From positions 23,364 through 87,363 of the forward strand of contig JABGSN010000053.1 of the NCBI GenBank assembly GCA_018647765.1: 64,000 nucleotides of DNA, given 5' to 3'. The notes under the pieces are model-generated. The model saw only the letters and a program-made list of their open reading frames with translations, searched no databases and was not told the DNA's origin. Origin of the DNA: Oceanospirillaceae bacterium (GTDB lineage: Bacteria; Pseudomonadota; Gammaproteobacteria; Pseudomonadales; Balneatricaceae). The translations under genes were made by a program, and so were the position numbers. Shown one piece after another: positions 10,654 through 20,169 of this stretch. The first letter of the stretch is position 1. Each line of letters starts with the position of its first letter.

Positions 10654-12018
10654 TTAGTTACCACCGTTTAATAATTGTTCAACAACCTGTTCCATTTGGC
10701 TGGATCGAGACCCTTTAACCAAACAGCTCAGGTTAGATTTAGGCAGTTGCGCAAAGCAACTGATTAGATTTTCTTTATTCTCGCACGCCTTAGCAAAACC
10801 ACTGCTTTGGCTACGGTAGCTTGCTATGGCGTGCTGAGCCAAAGGCCCAAAACCATAAAACCATTCGATACCTGCGTCAGCCACTTGCTGACCAATGCGC
10901 TGGTGCAAAGCCACTTCTTGCTCGCCTAATTCACCAAGGTCTCCGAGCATAAAACAACGTTCGCCTGACTGTTGTTGCAAGACGCTGATGGCGGCTTTGA
11001 CTGAGCCTGGGTTAGCATTATAGGTATCATCAATAACGCACCGATTATGGCTCAATTGATGGCTCATAAGCCGGCCATGATAAGGCCTGACTTGCCCCAA
11101 GCCCCGAGCAATCTGTGCGATCGACAAGCCCAAGGCCAGTGCAGCTGCAGCTGCAGCAAGGGCATTAGCAACATTATGTTGACCTAACAGGTGTAACTGA
11201 ATACGTTGCGTTTGACCGCCCACCTGTAAAACAAACTGACTGCCCTTGGCACTAAGTTCAATTTGGCTAGCGCTGACACTGGCGTTGGGGTCAGCTAAGC
11301 TAAAGCTCCATACGCGTCGATCACCTGCTAATTGTTGCCAGCGCTGAAAATAGTGGTCATCATAATTCAGCACCACTTGGCCCGTTGTACCCAGCCCAGA
11401 GATAATTTCGCCCTTGGCCGTCGCCACCCCATCGATACCACCAAAACCTGCCAAATGCGCTTGTTGTGCATTGTTGAGTATAGCCACATGGGCTTGGGCC
11501 ATACGGCTGGTGTAGGCTATTTCGCCAACGTGATTAGCGCCTAACTCAAGCACACGATAGTCCACATTATCGTGCATTGCCCACAAAGTAAGCGGCACAC
11601 CAATATCATTATTAAGGTTGCCCTGGGTCACTTCTACCTGTCCGGCCTGCGCCAACACCTGCTGCAGCATTTCCTTCACCGTGGTTTTACCACTACTACC
11701 GGTGACGGCAACAAATTGGCCATCCAAAGACTGGCGTTTAACACTTGCCAACTGGCCTAAGGCAATACGTGTATCGGGCACCACCCATTGAGGCAAGTCG
11801 GTATCAATTTCTGTACTCACCAAGGCCGCGCAAGCCCCTTGGATTTGCGCTTGAGCAATGAATTCGTGGCCATCGAAATTAGGGCCAACTAAAGCGACAA
11901 ACAAATCACCCGCACGTAAACTTCGGGTATCGGTAGACACGCGGCTAAACTGGGCATCCCCCGTCAAACCACTGGTGGTTAGCTGTTTACTCAACTTAGA
12001 CAAGCGAAAAAAAGTCAC
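10654..12018 (-). CDS. murF: UDP-MurNAc-tripeptide--D-Ala-D-Ala ligase
   Basis: MurF attaches D-Ala-D-Ala, completing the pentapeptide precursor. The 454-residue protein shows the substrate motif STDTRSLRAGDLFVAL, the P-loop GSSGKTTVKEML, the LELGANHVGEI motif and DDTYNANPGSVKAA. It shares one base with murE (TAATG), so the two are translationally coupled. Confidence 0.98.
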   Translation of the reverse strand: MTFFRLSKLSKQLTTSGLTGDAQFSRVSTDTRSLRAGDLFVALVGPNFDGHEFIAQAQIQGACAALVSTEIDTDLPQWVVPDTRIALGQLASVKRQSLDGQFVAVTGSSGKTTVKEMLQQVLAQAGQVEVTQGNLNNDIGVPLTLWAMHDNVDYRVLELGANHVGEIAYTSRMAQAHVAILNNAQQAHLAGFGGIDGVATAKGEIISGLGTTGQVVLNYDDHYFQRWQQLAGDRRVWSFSLADPNASVSASQIELSAKGSQFVLQVGGQTQRIQLHLLGQHNVANALAAAAAALALGLSIAQIARGLGQVRPYHGRLMSHQLSHNRCVIDDTYNANPGSVKAAISVLQQQSGERCFMLGDLGELGEQEVALHQRIGQQVADAGIEWFYGFGPLAQHAIASYRSQSSGFAKACENKENLISCFAQLPKSNLSCLVKGSRSSQMEQVVEQLLNGGN

Positions 12019-13523
12019 TAGCTAGGCCCCCGTTTAGCCGCTTTGTGGACTTGCTCATGGTCGCTAAAGTGATGTTTATGACCTAATATATGTTGATAAG
12101 TTTCGTGGCCTTTGCCAGCAATTAATACCAAATCATCTACCGCTGCCTGTGCCATAGCTAAGGCAATCGCTTCGCCTCGATCAGCTTCTACAATAACTCG
12201 ATCCATACGTTTAAAACCACTACAGATGTGCGCTAAAATTTGAGTACTGGCCTCTGTGCGTGGGTTGTCGTCCGTAACGATCACGCGATCCGCCCAACGT
12301 TCCGCGATAGCCGCCATCTTCGGTCGTTTAGACACGTCGCGATCACCACCACAACCAAATACCACCCATAATTTGCCGTTGGGCAGGTGTTCCTTGGCTG
12401 CCATCAACGCTTGCTCTAGGGCGTCTGGCGTATGTGCGTAGTCAACAATAGCTCGAGCGACATTGGCATTGTGGACACGGCTGTCAATCAGTTGCATGCG
12501 GCCACACACAGTCGTTACGCCATTCAATGCACTGATCGCCAAGCCTAGTTCTATTTTGTGTAATAACAGCACGGCTAAAGTAGCCAACAGGTTACTTAAA
12601 TTAAAACGTCCAATTAACCCGACCTCTAACACGCCAGTGCCGACCGGTGTTGAGATTGTGGCTTCGATGCCCTTGCTGTGCTGTACTAACGACAAGACAC
12701 CTATGTCAACGTAGTCCACATCGCTGGTTTGGGCGCTGTAGGTATAGATGGTCACCGAAGGCGCAACCTCATTGACTAAACCGCGACCAAAATCATCATC
12801 AAAGTTGATCACCACATAACGTAAGCTAGGCCAGCTAAATAACCTTGCTTTGGCTTGCCCATAGGCTTGCATGCTACCGTGATAATCTAAGTGGTCTTGG
12901 GTTAAGTTGGTAAACACAGCGGTTTCAAAACGGCAGCCATTGAGGCGGCCTTGATCTAAACCATGGGACGAAACTTCAATGGCGCAGGCATGAGCACCAG
13001 CGTCAGCCATAACGCCTAAATGGTTTTGCATAGTGACCGCATCAGGCGTGGTATTAGGGCCTTGCTGCAAGGCCTTTAACAAGCCGTAGCCTAGGGTACC
13101 CATGACCCCACACGTTAACCCCAAGTGGGCAAAAGATTCGGCAATAAACTGGCTGCAACTGGTTTTTCCATTGGTGCCGGTAATGCCTATTAACGCCATC
13201 TGCTGGCTCGGTAAAGCATTCACCTTAGCCGCGATAATACCCTGACTAGAAGCCAAGTTTGGCAACCCAATAATGGGCACAGTGAGGTCGGAAGCGTCCA
13301 GTAACAACGCCTGTGTATCATCAATAGCTACCGCCACGGCTCCATTTGCCTGCGCTTGCTCAATATAGCTGCGCTGCCGCTTTGGCTCCCCTAAACAAGT
13401 AATAAACAGGTCGCCCTGTTGCACTTGTCGGCTATCTGATGACACGCCATGCACACAAACGTCGGCCCATTGTTGGGCTAGCCCTGGCAGGGGCATCAGT
13501 TCATGTAAGCGTTTGGTATCCAC
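12018..13523 (-). CDS. murE: UDP-MurNAc-L-Ala-D-Glu--meso-DAP ligase
   Basis: MurE adds the third stem-peptide residue. The DNPR motif (within VTDDNPRTEAS) is the known marker of enzymes that use meso-diaminopimelate, so this organism should have DAP-type Gram-negative wall. Other motifs are GVSSDSRQVQQGDLF, the P-loop GTNGKTSCSQF, NLTQDHLDYHG and the C-terminal LIAGKGHETYQ. The 501-residue length is normal. It follows ftsI by 14 bases. Confidence 0.98.
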   Translation of the reverse strand: MDTKRLHELMPLPGLAQQWADVCVHGVSSDSRQVQQGDLFITCLGEPKRQRSYIEQAQANGAVAVAIDDTQALLLDASDLTVPIIGLPNLASSQGIIAAKVNALPSQQMALIGITGTNGKTSCSQFIAESFAHLGLTCGVMGTLGYGLLKALQQGPNTTPDAVTMQNHLGVMADAGAHACAIEVSSHGLDQGRLNGCRFETAVFTNLTQDHLDYHGSMQAYGQAKARLFSWPSLRYVVINFDDDFGRGLVNEVAPSVTIYTYSAQTSDVDYVDIGVLSLVQHSKGIEATISTPVGTGVLEVGLIGRFNLSNLLATLAVLLLHKIELGLAISALNGVTTVCGRMQLIDSRVHNANVARAIVDYAHTPDALEQALMAAKEHLPNGKLWVVFGCGGDRDVSKRPKMAAIAERWADRVIVTDDNPRTEASTQILAHICSGFKRMDRVIVEADRGEAIALAMAQAAVDDLVLIAGKGHETYQHILGHKHHFSDHEQVHKAAKRGPS

Positions 13524-13537
13524 ATCCTACCTCACTG

Positions 13538-15214
13538 TTAACCTTGTAATGGCAGCAGATTATCTGGCGCCACATTTAGTAGGCGTAAACTTTCCGCCAT
13601 AATACGAGAAAACACTGGTGCGGCTACTTCGCCGCCGTAATATTGTTCACCCTTGGGGTCATCCACAATCACCACACACACTAAACGTGGTTTGGATGCG
13701 GGTGCCATGCCCGCAAACACTGCGGCGTAGCGATCATCGTCGTACCCGCCTTGCTTGGAGGTCCGGTGCACGGTACCGGTTTTGCCCGCCACTCGGTACG
13801 ACGGCACCTGCGCACGCGTGCCAGTGCCGCCCCGCTGAGTGACTGTTTCCAGCATGGCGATTACCTGTTTGGCGACCCGCTCTGGCATGACCCGCTCGGC
13901 TTCCAATTCAGTCTCTTGTTTGAGCATTGATATGGGCCGCTTTAGGCCATAGCTGGCAAACACGTTGTAAGCCTGAGCCAATTGCAACGGTGTCACGGCA
14001 ATGCCATAGCCATAGGACATAGTGGCTAAGTTAATCGGGTTCCATTTAGCATAGTTAGGCAGGATGCCGGCACTCTCGCCAGGAAACCCCGTGCCCGTCG
14101 ACTGGCCCAAACCAAAACTATAAAAGGTGTCTCGGATGCTATTTTCGGGCAGCGACAAGGCCAACTTAGTGACCCCAACGTTACTCGATTTAGTAATGAT
14201 GCCAGTAATATCCAACACCCCGTAATTACGATGGTCACGAATGGTTTTACGTTTCACTTTTATAAAACCTGGACTGGTATCCACTTGCGAATCAGGGTCG
14301 TATTGACCGCTCATGAGCGCGGCGGCAATGGTGACCGGCTTCATGGTGGAACCCGGCTCAAACACATCGGTCATGGCACGATTACGTAAACTATCGATGC
14401 TCATCACGGCACGGTTATTCGGGTTGTAGGCAGGTTGGTTAACCATGGCCAATATTTCGCCCGTGGCCACATCCAGCACCACGACCGAACCCGACGCCGC
14501 ATGGTGCTGCTGCACCACCGCTTTGAGTTCTCGATAAGCGACATATTGCATACGCATATCAATACTCAATACCAGGTCTTTACCCGGTTGCCCGGCAGCC
14601 AATAGTTTAAGGTCTTTTACGGTGCGACCAGTGCGGTCTTTTTGCACCATTTTTGCACCCGACGCACCCTGCAACCAAGACTCATAACCCAACTCTAGAC
14701 CTTCTTGACCTTGATCATCCACATTATTAAATCCCACCAAATGGGTGGCTACTTCAGCGCTTGGATAATAACGATGAAATTCGCGTCGACCATGAACACC
14801 TAACCAACCATGATCCAGCAGTGTGTCTGCTTCAGATGGGTTAACATGGCGTTTGAGGTACATAAACTCTTTGTTTTTAAGATGCTCTAAACGCTCTAGA
14901 AAATCCGCTTCGGGCAAACCCAAGGCCGTGGCAACTTGCTTGGCTTGATCTAAGTTTGCACCTAACACTTGGGGGTTAGCCCACAAACTGACTACGGGCG
15001 CGCTGACGGCAAGAGGCTCGCCCCGACGATCTAAAATCATGCCTCGGTGGGCAGGTATGGGCACTTCGCGCACCATACGCGCATCACCCTGGCGCATTAA
15101 AAAAGAGCGCTCGGTAATATTAAGATGCACTAGCCGCCACACCACTCCAGCGGCTACAACTAATAACATCAGCCACACAATACGCATACGCCAGGGGTAT
15201 TGCATGCTACTCAC
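13538..15214 (-). CDS. ftsI: Septal transpeptidase PBP3 (FtsI)
   Basis: FtsI crosslinks septal peptidoglycan with FtsW. The 558-residue class B PBP has an N-terminal membrane anchor at about residues 10-29, a pedestal domain starting with the RGMILDRRGEPLA motif at 57-69, and a transpeptidase domain. The active-site serine lies in STMK (289-292); SSN and KTGT motifs follow. It overlaps ftsL by four bases (ATGA). The protein is the usual target of beta-lactams such as aztreonam. Confidence 0.98.
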   Translation of the reverse strand: MSSMQYPWRMRIVWLMLLVVAAGVVWRLVHLNITERSFLMRQGDARMVREVPIPAHRGMILDRRGEPLAVSAPVVSLWANPQVLGANLDQAKQVATALGLPEADFLERLEHLKNKEFMYLKRHVNPSEADTLLDHGWLGVHGRREFHRYYPSAEVATHLVGFNNVDDQGQEGLELGYESWLQGASGAKMVQKDRTGRTVKDLKLLAAGQPGKDLVLSIDMRMQYVAYRELKAVVQQHHAASGSVVVLDVATGEILAMVNQPAYNPNNRAVMSIDSLRNRAMTDVFEPGSTMKPVTIAAALMSGQYDPDSQVDTSPGFIKVKRKTIRDHRNYGVLDITGIITKSSNVGVTKLALSLPENSIRDTFYSFGLGQSTGTGFPGESAGILPNYAKWNPINLATMSYGYGIAVTPLQLAQAYNVFASYGLKRPISMLKQETELEAERVMPERVAKQVIAMLETVTQRGGTGTRAQVPSYRVAGKTGTVHRTSKQGGYDDDRYAAVFAGMAPASKPRLVCVVIVDDPKGEQYYGGEVAAPVFSRIMAESLRLLNVAPDNLLPLQG

Positions 15215-15540
15215 GGCCGACCTACCAAAATAATGTTGTGCGCAGGCGGCACGGACATTTGTAACTGCTCAACCACGGTGGTTTCAACACGGCTGTGGGA
15301 CCCCCAAGCACTTTGCTCTAACAGCAACTGACCCCATTCCACTTGCATGTCGTTACGGTCCTTTTCTAGTTGATGCAAGTGGTTGATGTAACCACGCGCC
15401 TGAAACGAGCCATACACCACGGCTTGCGCTGTGATTACCAACATAGTCAACAGCAAAAACCCCAACACCATGGCATAACGCTCAGCTTGTAAGCTGGCAC
15501 GCTTGAACCAAAGGTTAAAGTTATAGCTTAAGTCCTTCAT
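15211..15540 (-). CDS. ftsL: Cell division protein FtsL
   Basis: A 109-residue bitopic protein. It has a short basic cytoplasmic N-terminus, a membrane segment near residues 22-43 ([19 protein letters not shown]), and a periplasmic leucine/glutamine-rich stretch ([17 protein letters not shown] in outline) expected to coil with FtsB. FtsL links FtsQ and FtsB to FtsW/FtsI activation. Family identity rests on size, topology and position between rsmH and ftsI, both of which it overlaps by four bases. Confidence 0.93.
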   Translation of the reverse strand: MKDLSYNFNLWFKRASLQAERYAMVLGFLLLTMLVITAQAVVYGSFQARGYINHLHQLEKDRNDMQVEWGQLLLEQSAWGSHSRVETTVVEQLQMSVPPAHNIILVGRP

Positions 15541-16475
15541 CTAATCTTCTCTGCTACACGCATCACAGCACTACGAGAACGCGGATTAACATCGATTTCT
15601 TGAAGGCTGGGTTTACGGGCTTTACCCACCAGCTTGAGCCTGCGCTTAAGCTGGTCTTGAGTCACCGGTAAGCCATGAGGTATATGGGAGTCACCCTTGA
15701 CATGCTCACGCATAAAACGTTTAACGATACGGTCTTCCAAGGAGTGAAAACTAATCACCACCAAACGGCCACCCGGCGCCAACGCCTCTAGAGCCGCATC
15801 AAGACCCTCCTCTAAATCGCGTAACTCTTGGTTGATATGAATACGTATGCCCTGAAACGCTCGAGTGGCAGGGTTTTTGCCTTTCTCCCACTTAGGATTC
15901 GCTGCCGCAATAATACTGGCAAGCTGTTTGGTGGTGGTGATGGGGTTAACTTGGCGTTGTTCTATAATGGCACGGGCCATGCGGCGTGAAAAACGCTCTT
16001 CACCAAAATGATAGAGCACGTCGGCAATTTCTTCTGCTTCGGCTCGCGCCAACCACTGGGCAGCAGATTCCCCCGCATCCGGATTCATTCGCATATCTAA
16101 TGGGCCGTCGTTCTGAAAACTAAAGCCCCGGCTCGCATCATCTATTTGGGGAGATGACATACCCAGATCAAGTAAAATCCCAGCAACGTCGCCAAACACA
16201 CCGCGTTCTTGCGCCACGTGGTCTAGGTTGGCAAAGGAGGTTTGTGCAATAACAAGCCGTTCATCGGTGGCCATCATGGTATTGGCTTGCGCGATGGCTA
16301 AGGGGTCCTTGTCAAATGCCTGCAACCGCCCTTGTGGCCCAAGCTGGCTTAAAATCAAACCACTGTGACCACCACGGCCAAAGGTGCCATCCATGTAAAG
16401 CCCGTTAGGCTCATGGACCAACAGCTCAACGGCTTCATCTAAAAGGACCGACTTGTGTTTAAATTCTTCTACCAT
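15537..16475 (-). CDS. rsmH: 16S rRNA m4C1402 methyltransferase
   Basis: RsmH (MraW) N4-methylates C1402 of 16S rRNA in the decoding centre, using S-adenosylmethionine. The SAM-binding signature is [15 protein letters not shown]; further motifs are [24 protein letters not shown] and [16 protein letters not shown]. The start ATG at 16475 gives the standard 312 residues beginning [12 protein letters not shown]; a frame open back to 16592 runs into mraZ and is not needed. Confidence 0.97.
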   Translation of the reverse strand: MVEEFKHKSVLLDEAVELLVHEPNGLYMDGTFGRGGHSGLILSQLGPQGRLQAFDKDPLAIAQANTMMATDERLVIAQTSFANLDHVAQERGVFGDVAGILLDLGMSSPQIDDASRGFSFQNDGPLDMRMNPDAGESAAQWLARAEAEEIADVLYHFGEERFSRRMARAIIEQRQVNPITTTKQLASIIAAANPKWEKGKNPATRAFQGIRIHINQELRDLEEGLDAALEALAPGGRLVVISFHSLEDRIVKRFMREHVKGDSHIPHGLPVTQDQLKRRLKLVGKARKPSLQEIDVNPRSRSAVMRVAEKIR

Positions 16476-16507
16476 TTTGGTTCCATTGGCGCCGATTGGC
16501 GCGCTTC

Positions 16508-16984
16508 TTAGAGGGACAGCTGATGTAACAATTCCGGTAGTTCTTCGGCGCTGCTGCTGGCCTGTAAATAGGTTTCGCGGCGAGCATTCCAAATAGCCTC
16601 ACTCCACAGTTCAATTTTTTTACCCTGACCTAATAGTATGGCTTTTTTGTCTAGCTGAGCATATTCGCGTAATAACGCGGGCAGTAAGATACGGCCATTG
16701 CTATCAAGCTCCAGATCGGTCGCATGACCAATCAACAACCGCTGTATACGCCGGGCGGCAGGATTAAAACTAGGCAACTGTTCCAGCTTAGCCTGAATAA
16801 GATTCCACTGCGCTAACGGATAAATCATCAAGCAGGGTTCTTCGGTATCAATAGTGACGACTAACTGAGGATGGGGTTCTGCTTCTGTACAGGCAGCAAA
16901 AATGTCTCTAAAACGCACTGGCATTGCCATGCGCCCTTTAACATCAATACTAATTGTTGCTGCACCACGAAACATCTGCGCCAC
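16508..16984 (-). CDS. mraZ: Transcriptional regulator MraZ
   Basis: MraZ is a double SpoVT-AbrB DNA-binding protein that forms a ring and, in E. coli, represses its own operon through direct repeats near the promoter. The 158-residue protein has two such repeats: one near residues 7-54 ([21 protein letters not shown]) and one near 80-125 ([18 protein letters not shown]). It is the first gene of the division cluster. Matching repeats lie just upstream at 17024-17047. Confidence 0.97.
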   Translation of the reverse strand: MAQMFRGAATISIDVKGRMAMPVRFRDIFAACTEAEPHPQLVVTIDTEEPCLMIYPLAQWNLIQAKLEQLPSFNPAARRIQRLLIGHATDLELDSNGRILLPALLREYAQLDKKAILLGQGKKIELWSEAIWNARRETYLQASSSAEELPELLHQLSL

Positions 16985-17023
16985 CTAAAACACTTACAAA
17001 ATGATCGATAAATGGAAAAAACA

Positions 17024-17047
17024 CCACATTTACCCACTTTTATCCAC
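17024..17047 (-). promoter_or_regulatory. MraZ operator, three direct repeats
   Basis: On the minus strand GTGG occurs three times with exact 10-base spacing (complement CCAC at 17024-17027, 17034-17037 and 17044-17047), each followed by an A/T-rich spacer. Known MraZ boxes are TGGGA-N5 repeats with this 10-base period. They sit directly downstream of the predicted -10 and 40-63 bases upstream of the mraZ ATG, fitting autorepression. Confidence 0.7.
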
Positions 17048-17053
17048 CTTACA

Positions 17054-17082
17054 AGTGTAGGTAGATGTTAGCCATAATGCAA
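17054..17082 (-). promoter_or_regulatory. Pmra, sigma-70 promoter of the division cluster
   Basis: On the minus strand there is TTGCAT (17077-17082), a 17-base spacer and TACACT (17054-17059). It lies about 70 bases upstream of mraZ, with the MraZ repeats overlapping the expected start site. Confidence 0.65.
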
Positions 17083-17121
17083 GTTAAAAGAAGGTTGGGG
17101 TTAAGGCGCCCTAAAACAGGT

Positions 17122-17778
17122 CTAAAGCAGGTTTTGTAACACCTGGCTGGGCACCAATATATGTTGTTGAACCAGGGCCTGTGAGGCACTTATGTCGCGC
17201 GCAAGAACCGCGGTCACCAATTGCTCATGCTCCATTTGATTAACGTCAAATGCGGCGTGGCCAGCATTGTGCTGTAGCCACAAGTTGCGATACCGAGAGG
17301 CTTTTTCGTACAAGTGTAAACGCACCCTCAATAGCTCCGTAGAACCACAACCCAAAACAATGGCATGGTGGAACTGTTGGTGCAGCTGTTCCCACGCCTG
17401 CAGGTCGCCGTTAGCTTGCAGCAGAGCGGCATTTGACTGCAAACGGTAAGCCGCCGCCACGATGCCTGCCTCCCACGCATCATCACCGCGCTCAATAGCC
17501 AAACCTACACACAAGGATTCAATACGGGCTCGAGTATCATAAATATCAATGAGTTCTGCTTGCGACACTGGGCACACGCGATAACCGCGCTGGTCCTGCA
17601 CCTGCACCAACTGCATCACCACCAATTGCGAAAGCGCTTCGCGCAAGGGGTTAACACCCACTTGATAACGCTCTTTGAGCTGGCTCATTTTGAGCTTTTG
17701 CCCAGCCTCAAAATAACCCGCTAACACGTCTTGCTTAAGGTGGTGTAATACTTTGGCTGCGGAATTTTCTGGCGGCAT
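17122..17778 (-). CDS. GntR-family regulator, FCD subfamily
   Basis: A 218-residue transcription factor with an N-terminal winged helix-turn-helix (residues about 5-70; LKERYQVGVNPLREALSQL is the recognition region) and a C-terminal all-helical FCD ligand domain. The domain carries the expected acid/histidine metal-site pattern (DIYDTRARIES, then HQQFHHAI and a later EHEQLV). In this family the FCD domain binds small carboxylates; the CsiR/GlaR branch is the closest in style, but I cannot assign a ligand. It lies upstream of the mra promoter in the same direction. Its stop is 40 bases from that promoter, and no terminator is visible between. Confidence 0.85.
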   Translation of the reverse strand: MPPENSAAKVLHHLKQDVLAGYFEAGQKLKMSQLKERYQVGVNPLREALSQLVVMQLVQVQDQRGYRVCPVSQAELIDIYDTRARIESLCVGLAIERGDDAWEAGIVAAAYRLQSNAALLQANGDLQAWEQLHQQFHHAIVLGCGSTELLRVRLHLYEKASRYRNLWLQHNAGHAAFDVNQMEHEQLVTAVLARDISASQALVQQHILVPSQVLQNLL

Positions 17779-17836
17779 GGAGACGTTTCTACACTTTTTA
17801 ATAATGTCGATATTTTATTACTGATCGACCACAACT

Positions 17837-18562
17837 TCAATCTAACGTTAACTGATACCCTTCTTCCTTAAGCCACTGCTTCGCATCTCGATAGTGGGGC
17901 AACACTCTTTTTACCTGCGCCCAAAACTCAGGCCCGTGATGCATGTGTAACAAATGGCAAAGCTCGTGCACGACCACACTATCCACCACGGCACTGGGGG
18001 CCATCATGATCTTCCAATTAAATTGCAATTGACCCTGGTGGTTGCAACTCCCCCATCGAGCCCAATAGGTTTTAATTTGAATAGTGGTAGGCCAAGCGCC
18101 TACCAAGGGTGCAAAGTGTGCCACTCTATCTTTAATATGAATTTCAGCTTGTTGCCTGTACCAACGTTCCAAAGCATTGCGCACCCATTCAGGCTTTGCC
18201 TGCGGCACTGTTACAATAAGACGTTGAGACTCAACCACACAGGTCTTGAAAGCGCCAGGCCTTACGTCTAACCGTAATTCGTCATCCAGGCAGGCAAACT
18301 GTTCCCCGCTCACGTACTGGCGCTCACTTCGTGGTTGTCGCTTTGACTGCGAAACAAGCTTAGCTCTTACCCAAGCTTGTTTGGTGACCAACATCAAATG
18401 CAGCTCGGCCTTAGAAATAGACTTAGGCGCCAATACAAACACCTCACCATCGACCACACGAAACCCCACACTACGTTTGCGCTGCGTGCGCTTCACTGAC
18501 GCGCTAAAGCCATCCATAACAATGATTTCAGTCAATTGATCGATCGTGTAGGCTGAGGGCAT
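17837..18562 (-). CDS. YgjP-like zinc metallopeptidase-fold protein
   Basis: A 241-residue protein of the YgjP/DUF45 (WLM-like) family. The zinc motif HELCH lies in VVHELCHLLHMHHGPEFW; the upstream KTYWARWGSCNHQGQLQFNW stretch is a family hallmark. Members resemble SprT metallopeptidases, and their substrates are largely unknown. It starts 200 bases from the 3' end of rnpB. The stretch 18563-18762 between them holds no gene that I can see. It is followed at 58 bases by the GntR gene in the same direction. Confidence 0.85.
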   Translation of the reverse strand: MPSAYTIDQLTEIIVMDGFSASVKRTQRKRSVGFRVVDGEVFVLAPKSISKAELHLMLVTKQAWVRAKLVSQSKRQPRSERQYVSGEQFACLDDELRLDVRPGAFKTCVVESQRLIVTVPQAKPEWVRNALERWYRQQAEIHIKDRVAHFAPLVGAWPTTIQIKTYWARWGSCNHQGQLQFNWKIMMAPSAVVDSVVVHELCHLLHMHHGPEFWAQVKRVLPHYRDAKQWLKEEGYQLTLD

Positions 18563-18759
18563 TTGATGAACAAATACATTGATGCATGATTAGTAATTAT
18601 AAAAGCAAGAGTATGAACCGGACACTTTTAATGCACAAGGATGTGCGTGCCATTGGCAAAGCCAATACGAGCAGCAAAGCGTCAGCAAAACCACGTTTTG
18701 CGGTTAAACGCTGAGCCGCTACTGGGTCACAAAAACAGGATGTTTTTTGACTCCAAAAA

Positions 18760-19133
<374 letters not shown>

Positions 19134-19137
19134 GCGC

Positions 19138-19166
19138 AGGATACCGAGGTTAAGGTGATTAAGCAA
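19138..19166 (-). promoter_or_regulatory. rnpB promoter
   Basis: On the minus strand TTGCTT (19161-19166), a 17-base spacer and TATCCT (19138-19143) precede the RNA by about 6 bases. The discriminator is GCGCGCG. GC-rich discriminators are typical of stable-RNA promoters under stringent control. Confidence 0.6.
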
Positions 19167-19171
19167 CTGTC

Positions 19172-20017
19172 TTATGCTTTGCCCTGCAACTGCAAGGCGC
19201 GGTCATATAAGGCCTTCTTTTTATGGCCAGTAAGACTAGCCGCAATGGAAGCGGCTTTTTTAATCGGCAACTCAGACAGCAGCAGGCTCAGCATACGCTC
19301 TTCTTCAGCCCCAATCTCGTCCAGCTCCTGGGGTTCGGCGCCCGCAATCAACACAACAAACTCGCCTTTTTGTTGATTATGGTCGGCTAACAACCAAGCC
19401 TGCACGTCCGATGCCCTGCCACCGTATACGGTTTCAAAGGTTTTGGTCAATTCACGGGCCAACACCAACTGCCGTTGCGCACCTATCACACTAACGATAT
19501 CAGCCACCGTAGCAACGATGCGATGTGGCGATTCATACAACACTTGCGTATGAGTCACATCCCGCAGTAACGTTAATTGCTGTTTTCTAGCACTACTCTT
19601 AGCCGGTAAAAAGCCGTAAAAACTAAACCGATCGGTAGCCAAGCCCGATACCGAAAGTCCAGCAATCAAGGCGCAAGGGCCGACCACTGGCACCACTTGA
19701 AAGCCCGCCTCTCTAACCGCACACACCAAGTGATAACCCGGATCCGATATGAGTGGTGTGCCCGCATCTGAAATAAGGGCAATGGCATGACCATCAGCTA
19801 ATTTTTGTACCAACATTTGTGCTTTATGACGTTCATTATGGTCATGCAAGGCAAGCATGGGTGTAGTGATGGCAAAGTGCTGCATTAAACGGGCACTATG
19901 GCGCGTGTCTTCGGCGGCAATTAAATCAACGTTCTGCAACGTTCTGACGGCCCTGGACGACATATCATCGAGATTGCCAATAGGCGTTGATACCACATAA
20001 AGCACTGCTACTGTCAT
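19172..20017 (-). CDS. rsmI: 16S rRNA 2'-O-ribose C1402 methyltransferase
   Basis: RsmI methylates the ribose of 16S rRNA C1402, the same nucleotide that RsmH modifies, using SAM. It is a tetrapyrrole-methylase-fold enzyme. Motifs include YVVSTPIGNLDDMSSRA at the N-terminus, AAEDTRHSARLM, LISDAGTPLISDPG and VVGPCALIAGLSVSG. I start it at ATG 20017 (281 residues), where the conserved region begins; an in-frame ATG 43 codons upstream adds non-family sequence. The rnpB promoter begins right after its stop. Confidence 0.95.
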   Translation of the reverse strand: MTVAVLYVVSTPIGNLDDMSSRAVRTLQNVDLIAAEDTRHSARLMQHFAITTPMLALHDHNERHKAQMLVQKLADGHAIALISDAGTPLISDPGYHLVCAVREAGFQVVPVVGPCALIAGLSVSGLATDRFSFYGFLPAKSSARKQQLTLLRDVTHTQVLYESPHRIVATVADIVSVIGAQRQLVLARELTKTFETVYGGRASDVQAWLLADHNQQKGEFVVLIAGAEPQELDEIGAEEERMLSLLLSELPIKKAASIAASLTGHKKKALYDRALQLQGKA

Positions 20018-20169
20018 ACCTTTAAAACCTTGATTATCTGTTAAAAACTTGTTTGACCGAGCATTTATGCTAGGCTTAAGACAAGCGCCCCATTTAGGGC
20101 GTCTTCCAGCGACTATTATAACCCAAAGCAGCTCAGATAAATCCACATGACGCCCACTAAGATTGTTGT

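Noticed and set aside
20018..20146. Longer rsmI starting at 20146
   Set aside because: The added 43 residues are not family-like, occupy the divergent promoter region, and the conserved start MTVAVLYVVSTPIGN is at 20017.
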